A stretch of DNA of 29,828 bases, from the NCBI GenBank assembly GCA_900547305.1, contig URGH01000029.1, forward strand, positions 1-29,828, given 5' to 3'. This document shows, in pieces, positions 1-7,547 of the stretch; within the stretch, counting starts at the first letter, position 1, and each line of letters starts with the position of its first letter. The notes beneath the pieces were generated by a model. That model ran no database searches. It saw nothing but the letters and a program-made list of their open reading frames with translations, and was not told where the DNA came from. The DNA comes from an uncultured Oscillospiraceae bacterium. Its GTDB lineage: Bacteria; Bacillota; Clostridia; Oscillospirales; Acutalibacteraceae. The translations under genes and the position numbers were made by a program.

Positions 1-134
1 ATTGCAGCGTAAATATGTCAAAGTACATTGCATTGCTTGTTGAAACCCTCAATTATGATAATTCCATAAGCAGCCTGTTAGGCCCCGTAGACCGTATTAA
101 GAAAATTGTTGCTAAGTACGGACAGGATAAATAA
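1..134 (+). CDS. C-terminal end of an unidentified protein (partial)
   Basis: The frame is open from the window edge to a TAA at 132-134 and encodes about 43 residues ending in KKIVAKYGQDK. The 5' part lies outside the window. An internal ATG at 15-17 exists, but I see no ribosome-binding site that would make it a start, so this is most simply the tail of a longer gene. The peptide is mixed hydrophobic and charged, probably helical, with no motif I recognise. Reality is supported mainly by the very strong rho-independent terminator that begins 16 nt after the stop. No function is proposed. Confidence 0.6.
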   Translation, partial: CSVNMSKYIALLVETLNYDNSISSLLGPVDRIKKIVAKYGQDK

Positions 135-150
135 ACCCGTATAACCTAAT

Positions 151-195
151 CCCCCGCCCAAATGCTTTAAGCATTTGGGCGGGGGTAATTTTATT
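151..195 (+). terminator. Strong rho-independent terminator after the left-edge gene
   Basis: A perfect 15-bp stem pairs 151-165 with 171-185. It has a C5/G5 base and can close one further pair, leaving a 3-nt loop. It is followed by a T-rich stretch (taattttatt). The T-rich side fits termination of the + strand gene. Read from the - strand the stem is not followed by a T run, but it may still hinder transcripts leaving the beta-mannosidase gene, whose stop lies at 226-228. Confidence 0.9.
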
Positions 196-225
196 CTATC
201 TCAGACAAAAAACGGCGCGGCATTT

Positions 226-2652
226 TTATTGTCTTCCGATTTTCAGCGTTACCGTTTCACCTTTTTTCAGGAAGAAACAGTTATCGGATAATTTCCTCTC
301 GGTATCAATCATAACATACGGTATACATGTATCAGCCGTTATTTCGAAGTCACTGCCTGTTTCGGTTAAAACAAAGGCGTTGTTTTTACCCCAAGGTACG
401 TTTTTGAAATAATTGGGGCAATAGAAAGAGCGGTCGCTGCATATATCGCTTTCCAAATCGCATAAAACTATATTTTCATTTTGCTCTATCTGCGGTATTT
501 TGCTCTTTTCGGCAGCGGCGGCGCAGGTGCTGCCCACCGAAAACTCTCCGTCAAATTCGGCAAGCGTATTTTCCTCTCCCGTTAAAACGTTATATAGGTA
601 TACCCTGCCCTTTGCCGAAACGCCGTTTTTCCCGTTTACGCATACATAAGCCTTAATTTTCCCGTCTTCTTCATGCAAAGAGGTTATAACGGGCTTTGCG
701 CAGCGCCTGAAAACATAATATGCCGGCTTTGGATTTCCGTAATAATCAACAACGGACCAACTTACGGACGCCGGCCAGCAATCGTTAAACATCCAGTAAA
801 TAATTCCCGAAGAAAACCACTGATTTCTCTTGAACAGCTCAAAGGAAACGCGTAGCCATTCGCACTGTAAAAGCTGCAGCTTGTATATTCTGTCCTGTGG
901 GCTTTCGTATTTCCCGAAAAATCCCTCCGCCATTATCTCCGAATACGCGAAAATCGTTTCTTTAAGACACGGGTTATTCTGACAGTGGTATTCCATAATA
1001 TCCGAATTTTTCCCGAATATATCTTCATCGGTCAAAAACTTTTTAAGTGAGGAAACAAAGGGCAGCCCGTATGACGGCTGCTCCGCCATGAAGCGCGAAA
1101 GATACCGATTGATTTCGTTATAATAATCAAAGGGCGTTTCCCCCGAAACAAAATTGAACCAATCGCCTAAATAAGCGGTATTGTGCGTAGTGCCGCACGC
1201 GGCGGATTTAAACGGTACTCCGCCGTAGGGGCTCGAAAGCAGAAATGCTCTTTGCGGGTCAAGTCTTGATAAAACAGGAGCGATTGATTTTGAAACTACC
1301 GTTTTTCCCGGGAACGATTTTTTATTGAAATATCCGTCTACTGCATTTTCGTTGTCACCGCTCCACCAAACAAGGCTCGGGTGATTTCTGAGCCTTACTG
1401 CGGCAGCGGCGGTCTCGCAGGATACTTTATCAAGAAAATCCTTATCGTCTTCCGGGTAAGTTCCGCAAGCCATAAGGAAATCCTGCGTTACCAAAATTCC
1501 CAAACGGTCGCATTCGCTGTAAAAAGAGTCCTTTTCAAAAACTCCGCCGCCCCAAACGCGCAGCATATTATACCCGCATTCGTGCGCGCTTTGCACAAGC
1601 AATTTTATCTTTTCGTCGGTTTCTTCCGAAACAAAAGGATCGCACGGCACCCAGTTGCCGCCCTGGCAGAAAATACGAACGCCGTTTATTACAAGCCAAA
1701 ACGCAGAGGTTTTCTCGTTTCTGTCATTTTTCAGCAAATGCGGGTTCTTTTTCAGTTTCTCCGCCTTTGCCTTATATTCCGGATTGAAATTATCGTCAAT
1801 TTCCAATATATCGACTTTTCTTATGCCGAACTCGGTAATGCTTTCTTTTCCGTTTGCCGTTATTTTAAGCTGATACAAGGGCTGCTCGCCGTAGCCTGTC
1901 GGGAACCACAGCTGCGCATTCGGAATATCGGCGGTTATTTTAATAATGCTTTCAAAAATCGCGCGTTTTTCACTGAAAACCGTCTCGCCATGCGGGCTTA
2001 TAATTTCAAAATCCGCAAAGCCGTTGCCCGTTATATCCCTAAAGGCGGCTTCTACGGCTACCGACGCCGCAAACGGGGTAATGCCTTTGGTGTATATGTA
2101 AACATTATCGAAACTGTCCGCCTCTCTTTTTTCAAGAGAAACATCGCCGCATATACCCATTGTTACAAAACGGGTGACCCAATCCCAGCCGTAAGTACAC
2201 TGCTCCCTGCGGGTATAAAGACGCTCGGTGGTAAATGCGCCGTCGCGCTTAGGTCTCCCCGCAACCTCTTTAATCGGCGAGCGGAATTTAACCTCCAGTA
2301 AATTGGTTCCCGCCCTCAAAACGTTTTCGGCAGAAAATTCATACGGAATAAACATATCGTCCGCCGAGCCGATTTTTATGCTATTCAAATAAATATCGCA
2401 GTAGCAGTCAAGACCCTCAAACCGTAAATATTCGTTGTTTTCCACGCTGTCAACATCAAATTGTTTTTGGTATGTTACATCGCAATTTTCTATCCACCTG
2501 ATTTTTTCGGCGTTATCGCGGTAAAAATAATCACCTATCACTCCCGCTCTTTTTAAATCTGTATGTATACACCCCGGAACTGCGGCAGAAAAGGTCTGCG
2601 GCACATCCCCCGCTTTAATAAGTATACATTTCCATTCTCCGTTAAGCAGCAT
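226..2652 (-). CDS. GH2 beta-mannosidase, cytoplasmic
   Basis: Predicted exo-beta-mannosidase (808 aa) releasing terminal beta-D-mannose from oligosaccharides. The order is typical of GH2: sugar-binding jelly-roll from about residue 5 (LNGEW), immunoglobulin-like domain, then a TIM barrel containing GGNWVP and MLRVWGGGVFE. The acid/base is Glu435 in WWSGDNEN. The nucleophile is most likely Glu524 in FMAEQPSYGLP, about 90 residues later, the normal family spacing. A late tryptophan-rich segment (YWMFNDCWPASVSW) is also typical. The start at 2652 is chosen because AGGAG lies 7 nt upstream (2660-2664) and LNGEW is where the family begins; an upstream in-frame ATG at 2691 would add 13 atypical residues and has no such site. 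There is no signal peptide, so it should act on imported oligosaccharides. It is a single-gene unit, facing the AraC gene at 3004. Other GH2 activities are possible, but the active-site setting favours mannosidase. Confidence 0.93.
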   Translation of the reverse strand: MLLNGEWKCILIKAGDVPQTFSAAVPGCIHTDLKRAGVIGDYFYRDNAEKIRWIENCDVTYQKQFDVDSVENNEYLRFEGLDCYCDIYLNSIKIGSADDMFIPYEFSAENVLRAGTNLLEVKFRSPIKEVAGRPKRDGAFTTERLYTRREQCTYGWDWVTRFVTMGICGDVSLEKREADSFDNVYIYTKGITPFAASVAVEAAFRDITGNGFADFEIISPHGETVFSEKRAIFESIIKITADIPNAQLWFPTGYGEQPLYQLKITANGKESITEFGIRKVDILEIDDNFNPEYKAKAEKLKKNPHLLKNDRNEKTSAFWLVINGVRIFCQGGNWVPCDPFVSEETDEKIKLLVQSAHECGYNMLRVWGGGVFEKDSFYSECDRLGILVTQDFLMACGTYPEDDKDFLDKVSCETAAAAVRLRNHPSLVWWSGDNENAVDGYFNKKSFPGKTVVSKSIAPVLSRLDPQRAFLLSSPYGGVPFKSAACGTTHNTAYLGDWFNFVSGETPFDYYNEINRYLSRFMAEQPSYGLPFVSSLKKFLTDEDIFGKNSDIMEYHCQNNPCLKETIFAYSEIMAEGFFGKYESPQDRIYKLQLLQCEWLRVSFELFKRNQWFSSGIIYWMFNDCWPASVSWSVVDYYGNPKPAYYVFRRCAKPVITSLHEEDGKIKAYVCVNGKNGVSAKGRVYLYNVLTGEENTLAEFDGEFSVGSTCAAAAEKSKIPQIEQNENIVLCDLESDICSDRSFYCPNYFKNVPWGKNNAFVLTETGSDFEITADTCIPYVMIDTERKLSDNCFFLKKGETVTLKIGRQ

Positions 2653-2701
2653 TTTTATTCTCCTATCCGAAATTATAAGGCTTATTTTCAAGCCGATAAA
2701 A

Positions 2702-2759
2702 GCATGAGTTTATCATCTTTCAATATTATAGCATAAGTTTATAATCTGTCAATATTATT
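2702..2759. repeat. Tandem 29-nt imperfect direct repeat over the mannosidase promoter
   Basis: Two adjacent 29-nt units, 2702-2730 and 2731-2759, share the core GCAT.AGTTTAT.ATCT and the end TCAATATTAT. They differ at four positions. The -10 of the promoter lies at the end of the first unit and the -35 within the second. The first unit also carries a weaker copy of the same layout (TTGAAA, 16 nt, TTTTAT). It may be a duplicated promoter or a pair of directly repeated regulator sites; AraC-family proteins often bind direct repeats. Confidence 0.7.
2725..2752 (-). promoter_or_regulatory. Consensus sigma-A promoter of the beta-mannosidase gene
   Basis: On the - strand there is TTGACA (complement of 2747-2752), a 16-nt spacer and TATAAT (complement of 2725-2730). 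A TG one base before the -10 makes an extended -10. The predicted transcription start is near 2717, leaving a leader of about 65 nt. The match is unusually close to consensus, so the gene is probably controlled by repression or by a regulator at the overlapping tandem repeat. Confidence 0.8.
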
Positions 2760-2785
2760 GCTATTCGCCCGAAAACGCTTTACCG

Positions 2786-2836
2786 ATAAAAAACCGACCG
2801 GCTCGGTATTTCACAGAGCAGCGGTCGGTCTTTTTA
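2786..2836. terminator. Bidirectional rho-independent terminator
   Basis: ACCGACCG (2793-2800) pairs with CGGTCGGT (2822-2829), and inside it GCTC can pair with GAGC. The stem is followed by T5 on the + strand and, read from the - strand, by T6 (the A run at 2788-2793). The nearest upstream coding remnant on the - strand is the dockerin fragment ending at 2859, so this was most likely that gene's terminator. It now insulates the AraC and mannosidase regions. Confidence 0.8.
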
Positions 2837-2858
2837 CATATTACTTATAATTACGGTT

Positions 2859-2963
2859 TTATTTTAAAATAATGTATCTGCGCAGCAGAACCAAATCGTC
2901 CGATCTGAGCTCTCCGTCAAGGTCCATATCGCCGATTATTTTATACATGATTCCGCTTGCGGC
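2859..2963 (-). pseudogene. 3' remnant of a dockerin-bearing gene
   Basis: The - strand frame ending with TAA at 2859-2861 encodes IIGDMDLDGELRSDDLVLLR followed by RYIILK and the stop. This is a good type I dockerin half-repeat: a calcium loop with Asp at the expected positions, followed by the helix. Upstream the frame reads FIHAASGIMYK and stays open to about 3099, but it runs antisense through the start of the AraC gene. No start codon with a ribosome-binding site gives a full-length protein. The original 5' part is therefore missing while the terminator survives. The upper boundary of true homology is uncertain; I placed it near 2963. Two other dockerins in this window show the same style of sequence. 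Confidence 0.55.
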
Positions 2964-3003
2964 GTGAATGAATTTAAGGTGAGCATTGACAGCGAGGTGC
3001 AAA

Positions 3004-3870
3004 ATGAACAACTTATACAATAATCCGGATACGTATTTCCACTTTGACCATTTCGAAGAACGGACAAATTCCGATCCGCCGGCACTGTTTAAAATGATTC
3101 AGCCGGGCGATGTAAACTGTACCCCGAATTACATAGGGCCGCTGCACCTGCAAATGTGCTACGAAATTTCATATGTGGTTTCCGGCAAGGGCTATTTTGT
3201 GTGCGATAATATCAAATATCCTGTGCAAAAGGGCGATATATGCATAAACCGACTTAACGAGGTACATTACGTCCTTTCCTCCTCGTATGACCCGATGAGA
3301 TTTTTTTATATCGGTTTCACCTTTACGGGGCATGCAAGCAACGCCGAGGAGCAAATCTCCGAAATTTTCGATAAGCGCGAAAATCCGATGTGCAAATCCC
3401 GCTCGAATAATATTTACAGTCTTTTTTTAAGTCTTTTGCAGGAAATAAAATCATCCGACGATTTTTCAGATACTATTATAAACTGCTGTATAAACCACCT
3501 TGTGTATCTCGTGTGCCGAAATTATTCATCGGTAAACAATTCGGCGGAATATAATGTTAAAAGGGTTAAAAAGCCGGAAGAAATAGTTTACGAAATAATA
3601 AACTTTATAGATAACAATACAAGAAGTATCAAAAAACTTAATGAGCTGAGTAATTATCTCGGGTATAACTACTCATATATTTCGGCGCTTTTTTCCAGGC
3701 AGACCGGTCAGAACATAAAGGAATATTTTGATGAAAAAAGAATTTCGCTCGCCTGCGAGCTGCTTTCCCACGGATACAGCATTACCGATACCGCGTACGA
3801 GCTTAATTTTGAGTCGGTTCAGAGCTTCAACCGCGCCTTTAAAAGAATTATGGGGGGTGTCCCCGGGTAA
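3004..3870 (+). CDS. AraC-family transcriptional regulator, C-terminus probably frameshifted
   Basis: DNA-binding regulator (288 aa) with an N-terminal AraC-type cupin. The stretch LQMCYEISYVVSGKGYF and the following PVQKGDICINRLNEVHYV form the usual sugar-sensing barrel. The C-terminal pair of helix-turn-helix motifs begins near residue 195 (LNELSNYLGYNYSYISALF and ITDTAYELNFESVQSFNRAFKR). The start at 3004 is chosen for GAGGTG just upstream; a TTG at 2986 would add six residues without a better site. The protein ends RIMGGVPG, just short of the family's usual GxSPxxF ending. Removing one G from the G6 run at 3852-3857 restores MGVSPGNF and extends the frame to a TAA at 3896-3898. No clear promoter was found. 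By position it may control the beta-mannosidase gene, which has direct repeats at its promoter. Confidence 0.9.
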   Translation: MNNLYNNPDTYFHFDHFEERTNSDPPALFKMIQPGDVNCTPNYIGPLHLQMCYEISYVVSGKGYFVCDNIKYPVQKGDICINRLNEVHYVLSSSYDPMRFFYIGFTFTGHASNAEEQISEIFDKRENPMCKSRSNNIYSLFLSLLQEIKSSDDFSDTIINCCINHLVYLVCRNYSSVNNSAEYNVKRVKKPEEIVYEIINFIDNNTRSIKKLNELSNYLGYNYSYISALFSRQTGQNIKEYFDEKRISLACELLSHGYSITDTAYELNFESVQSFNRAFKRIMGGVPG

Positions 3871-3902
3871 TTTCAATCACGAAACAAGCCGCGGTTAAAT
3901 TT

Positions 3903-4550
3903 TTACTCCTCCACCGCAAAAACTATATTTTCAACAGACGAAAGACAGGAAACGTCCATATCTATCCGTTTATCTATTACCACATTAAGCCCAACGCTGC
4001 CCTGATTTCCGCTTTTCGGCGCGAAAATCTGGTAGGTAAAGCTTTCGGGTATTGCCGTTTCCAGTTCTTTTAAGACTTTATTCACCTTATATGCGTTATC
4101 TATTTCAATATAGATAACCTCTGCCGCTTTGCGCTTGCGCTCAAACCTTGCGAACAAAACTATTGTGGATAAAAACAGCACCGTAACCGCCGCCGCGCCC
4201 ACATAATAGCCGTAGCCGAGAGCTACGCCTATTGTTGCCGTTGTCCACACGCCCGCGGCGGTGGTAAGCCCGGTTATCATATTGTTGTTTTTAAGTATTA
4301 TCATCCCCGCGCCTAAAAAGCCTATACCCGATACCACTTGAGCGGGTATTCTAAAAACATCGCCGTTATTGCCCAAAACATCCGATACAAACATACTTGT
4401 CATACTCGTCATACAAGCGCCGAGGCACACTAAAATATGCGTTCGCATACCCGCCGCTCTGCCGTGCCGCGCGCGTTCGCTGCCTATAAGCCCGCCTATT
4501 ACCACGGCGGCAAGCGAGCGCAAAACCGTGCTTAAAATCATTTGCTGCAT
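3903..4550 (-). CDS. MgtC/SapB-family inner-membrane protein
   Basis: Membrane protein of 215 aa. The first two thirds hold four or five hydrophobic helices with the conserved MgtC signature: GLIGSERARHGRAAGMRTH near the N-terminus, then GIGFLGAGMIILK and GLTTAAGVWTTATIGVALGYG. A soluble ACT-like tail of about 75 residues follows (VIYIEIDNAYKVNKVLKEL onward). MgtC proteins are linked to magnesium limitation and membrane-ATPase control, but most family members have no proven role, so none is assigned. The start at 4550 is preferred because GGGAGAG (4557-4563) lies 6 nt upstream. A TTG at 4565 is in frame but overlaps that site. It is convergent with the AraC gene and shows no sign of belonging to the glycan operon, from which it is separated by a terminator. 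Confidence 0.9.
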   Translation of the reverse strand: MQQMILSTVLRSLAAVVIGGLIGSERARHGRAAGMRTHILVCLGACMTSMTSMFVSDVLGNNGDVFRIPAQVVSGIGFLGAGMIILKNNNMITGLTTAAGVWTTATIGVALGYGYYVGAAAVTVLFLSTIVLFARFERKRKAAEVIYIEIDNAYKVNKVLKELETAIPESFTYQIFAPKSGNQGSVGLNVVIDKRIDMDVSCLSSVENIVFAVEE

Positions 4551-4656
4551 AATTTTCTCTCCCAATTAAAATATCAAACAGTAAAACCCGAAACTGTAAA
4601 TCAAGCGCGGACAATACAATCAAAGCAAAACCGTGCTTTAAGCCGTTTTTCCCGAT

Positions 4657-4704
4657 ATAAAAAGAACAACCGACCGTGTAATAAGATTGGTTGTTCTTAA
4701 TTTT
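4657..4704 (-). terminator. Terminator of the long glycan operon
   Basis: AAGAACAACC (4662-4671) pairs perfectly with GGTTGTTCTT (4689-4698) around a 17-nt loop. On the - strand the stem is followed by a T run (the A5 at 4659-4663), about 40 nt after the stop of the last operon gene at 4714-4716. On the + strand it is followed by AATTTTTT, so it could work in both directions. Confidence 0.75.
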
Positions 4705-4713
4705 TTCTATCCT

Positions 4714-7524
4714 TTATCCTTTAAAGGGTAAATCAAGATATCGGCATATACGCTCCGCAATTATTCGGTGTCCCTCCACCGTCGGGTGAGAGCCATCCTG
4801 TATAATGCCCGGATTTTCGCTGATTATGTCCGAAAAGTCTATGTACGTTCCGTTAAGGTAATCCGTTATCTTTTTAAGCTCATCGCGGTAGCGTACCTTT
4901 TCCGAGGTGCAGTTCCATATTGTGTTAACCACAGCAACCTGCGCGCCTGTTTCCCGGCAGGTTTTTATTATAAGCTCAACCTTTTCCTTAAACGTATTAA
5001 AATCGCTTTGCATTCCGGCGTCGTTATGCCCGATTGCAAGCAAAACAACGGGAGCCTTACAAACCGAGCGGATAACCTCATTCTTTATATCCACCAAACA
5101 CTGACCGCTGTTGGAATAGTTCTGAACCGCCGCAACGGACGGGTTTTCATAATAAGCTATTCCGTTTACGGTAACCTCCGCTCCGGGCTTCTTTATTATT
5201 TTAAATTCCGAATTTTCCGAAATCCCGGGCAGCGGAATATACATACTGCGGGCGCAAATGTCTGCTTTTTCCTCGGTGCATACCACGGTGGCAACGGTGT
5301 TTTCGCCTACAGCCACATCAAAGCTACCCTCGTTCGGTCCCGCCTGATAGTAAACATACATTCCGTTAATGCGCCCGGAATATTCCTTTCCTACGGTAAC
5401 CGTAAGCTCCGCCGTATCATCGCAGGAACGGTAATAATTAAACCCGAGCTGTGCACCGACTCCGCTCTGCCAGGTTCCCGAGGAAACCGCTATACTGTGT
5501 AATTCATTATATGTTCCGAAATAGTTCCGCATACTGAACCGCATTGAGGTATAGCCGTAATTCCATGCGCCGAATTTTTCCGCGACGGAATTTTTAAGCA
5601 ACGCCGTATACGCCTGCTTAGGTATTTCGGGCGCATTCGCCCCGTGGGATATGCTGTCTCCGAGTATGTTTATACTCGGGCAGCCGTAGCTATCCTTTAC
5701 CCTTTCAAGAAGCTCTGCCGAAACGGAAAACGCCGCGGTGTTTTTTCCGTCCGATAAAAGAAATTTCTTATATGCGGAAAGGTCAAGAGCGTCTGTGCTC
5801 CCGTCACGGTTGAAGTCCGCCGTTTCGGTTTTCGGCATATTAAACGAGATCATTTTTTTCAAGGCAACCAAGTCTTTAATATCGCGCTTACCGTCTTCGT
5901 TTGAGTCTCCGCTTTTAAAAAGAAACTCACGGAAAAGGTCCTCGGTTCCGTCCTCAGTTTTTAAAATATTTTTTTGCGAAACGGTTAACGGGTTACTAAG
6001 CGTAATGGCAGGCGGAGTAAAATATACCGCTCCGCCGGTTCCGCCGTAGCGCCCGAACTGATAAACAAATCTGTAAATCGAGTCGCTGCCCCAGTCGGTA
6101 CCGTCATTGCTTGAAAGGGTCGATTTCGGAATAAACACATACCCCCTGAAGCCCTTTTGCGGAAGGTCTATCAGTTCATTATCCCCGCCGTACGATATTT
6201 TCCAATCGCTGTCACCCTCGGCAAAGGTGTAATAAGGCAGATTGGTTTTCGCGCACATTTTCCATGACGCCGATTTTTCGGGGATAAAATATGCCGCCAT
6301 TTGCTTTGAGTCTGCCGCCATTCTCACATAGAAAATTATCCCCGTACCGTTTTTCAGCGAAACGGCGTTTTCCGCCGACAGCGCCGCGTCAAATATAAGC
6401 CCGCGCCGCGCATAATCTTCAAGATTATTAACGCGGTCATATTCCGTCACCGTACTGTCGAGCTTAAAATTACAGCCGTACAAGGGTGAAAAATTCGGAG
6501 CCGCGGAAAGCGTTACTTTACCAACGGGATTGTTTCCGTTGCTCTCAAGCCACCACCAGCCGCCGAAGTAACCCCCGTCGCCAGCCGACAGCGGATCGAC
6601 CGTGATAAGCGTTTTTCCCATGTCCGCCGTTTCCGTCGGCAGGGTAATACTGCGGACATTCAGATATTTGTCATTATTATAAAACAGCGGGCTTTTTTCA
6701 CCGTTTTCAAGCTCTGCCACCGCTATGCTCGAATTAAGCGGATCACCGAGTACAATAATCGGCTGTGAAAAATAAGCCGCGCCCTCTTCGCCGCCGTAGC
6801 GCCCGAACTGAATTTGCAGTCGGGCGAGCTTTAACGAATCCCAATTATCAGCCATAACCGACTCCCGCGGGAAATAAACATACCCCTCAAAGCCGCTTTC
6901 GGGCAGGGCGGCAACATCGCCGTTTTCACCCGTAAGTCTCTGCCATTCGGCTCCGCCTTTTGAGAGTATGTAATAGGCGTTGCCGGTTTTAAGGCACATA
7001 TCATACCGCGTTCCCGATGTTACGAAATACGGAACAAACTGTTTCGCGTTTTCGGGCATCCTGACATAAAGCATAATGCCCTCGGCGCCGTTTAAGGACT
7101 GCTGCTTTTCGGCGGGAAACAGAGCGCTGACAACCACGCCCCACCGCGCGTAATCGTAATTTCCGTTTACCCTGTCGGTTTCGGTTTCGGTGCTGTCAAG
7201 CCTTAATCCGAGCGGCAGGTACGGCAGCAGCGACTCAGCCGCGGAAAACGTTACCGTTCCGAGCGGCGTGTTTGTATACCCTACCGCACTGTAAGCCGCC
7301 ATGCCCCACCATTGCTTATCCGCTCCGTAATAAGCCTCGCTTGCATACGGTTTGCCCGCGGTCCAAACCGATATTACCGTATCGGGAGCGCTTAATTCAT
7401 CGGGCAATTGCATAGGTCTTATTTTCAGCGCGGATGTATTTTCCGAAAGCGCCGATATGCCGACAGGTATAACAAGCAAAACGGAAAGCAATAAAGCCGC
7501 CGCTTTTTTTAAGTATTTATTCAT
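4714..7524 (-). CDS. Secreted two-module, dockerin, SGNH/GDSL hydrolase
   Basis: Predicted extracellular esterase-like enzyme (936 aa). Signal peptide: residues 1 to about 30. Then two copies of the module shared in this operon, residues about 35-262 and 290-512, each ending in QFGRYGG plus an aromatic strand. A type I dockerin lies at about 537-592 (GDSNEDGKRDIKDLVALKKM and ADFNRDGSTDALDLSAYKKF). The SGNH hydrolase covers about 615-935: block I GDS with nucleophile Ser624, an IGHND block (Asn834) and the DGSHP block with Asp910 and His913. The catalytic set is complete, so carbohydrate de-acylation is plausible; the substrate is unknown. A dockerin in the middle rather than at the end is less common. 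It is the last gene of the operon, 23 nt after its neighbour, with GGGAGAG upstream of ATG. The module family is not one I can name. Confidence 0.88.
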   Translation of the reverse strand: MNKYLKKAAALLLSVLLVIPVGISALSENTSALKIRPMQLPDELSAPDTVISVWTAGKPYASEAYYGADKQWWGMAAYSAVGYTNTPLGTVTFSAAESLLPYLPLGLRLDSTETETDRVNGNYDYARWGVVVSALFPAEKQQSLNGAEGIMLYVRMPENAKQFVPYFVTSGTRYDMCLKTGNAYYILSKGGAEWQRLTGENGDVAALPESGFEGYVYFPRESVMADNWDSLKLARLQIQFGRYGGEEGAAYFSQPIIVLGDPLNSSIAVAELENGEKSPLFYNNDKYLNVRSITLPTETADMGKTLITVDPLSAGDGGYFGGWWWLESNGNNPVGKVTLSAAPNFSPLYGCNFKLDSTVTEYDRVNNLEDYARRGLIFDAALSAENAVSLKNGTGIIFYVRMAADSKQMAAYFIPEKSASWKMCAKTNLPYYTFAEGDSDWKISYGGDNELIDLPQKGFRGYVFIPKSTLSSNDGTDWGSDSIYRFVYQFGRYGGTGGAVYFTPPAITLSNPLTVSQKNILKTEDGTEDLFREFLFKSGDSNEDGKRDIKDLVALKKMISFNMPKTETADFNRDGSTDALDLSAYKKFLLSDGKNTAAFSVSAELLERVKDSYGCPSINILGDSISHGANAPEIPKQAYTALLKNSVAEKFGAWNYGYTSMRFSMRNYFGTYNELHSIAVSSGTWQSGVGAQLGFNYYRSCDDTAELTVTVGKEYSGRINGMYVYYQAGPNEGSFDVAVGENTVATVVCTEEKADICARSMYIPLPGISENSEFKIIKKPGAEVTVNGIAYYENPSVAAVQNYSNSGQCLVDIKNEVIRSVCKAPVVLLAIGHNDAGMQSDFNTFKEKVELIIKTCRETGAQVAVVNTIWNCTSEKVRYRDELKKITDYLNGTYIDFSDIISENPGIIQDGSHPTVEGHRIIAERICRYLDLPFKG

Positions 7525-7547
7525 CGTTTATTCTCTCCCTATTCGTT

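Noticed and set aside
135..225. Small gene between the left-edge gene and the mannosidase gene
   Set aside because: The stretch is almost entirely the terminator hairpin and its flanks.
1381..2301. Open + strand frame of 306 codons antisense to the beta-mannosidase gene
   Set aside because: It lies wholly inside a confidently identified GH2 gene; the product has no family features and no ribosome-binding site.
4551..4656. Promoter for the MgtC-family gene
   Set aside because: Several AT-rich hexamers occur, but no pair with acceptable spacing stood out.
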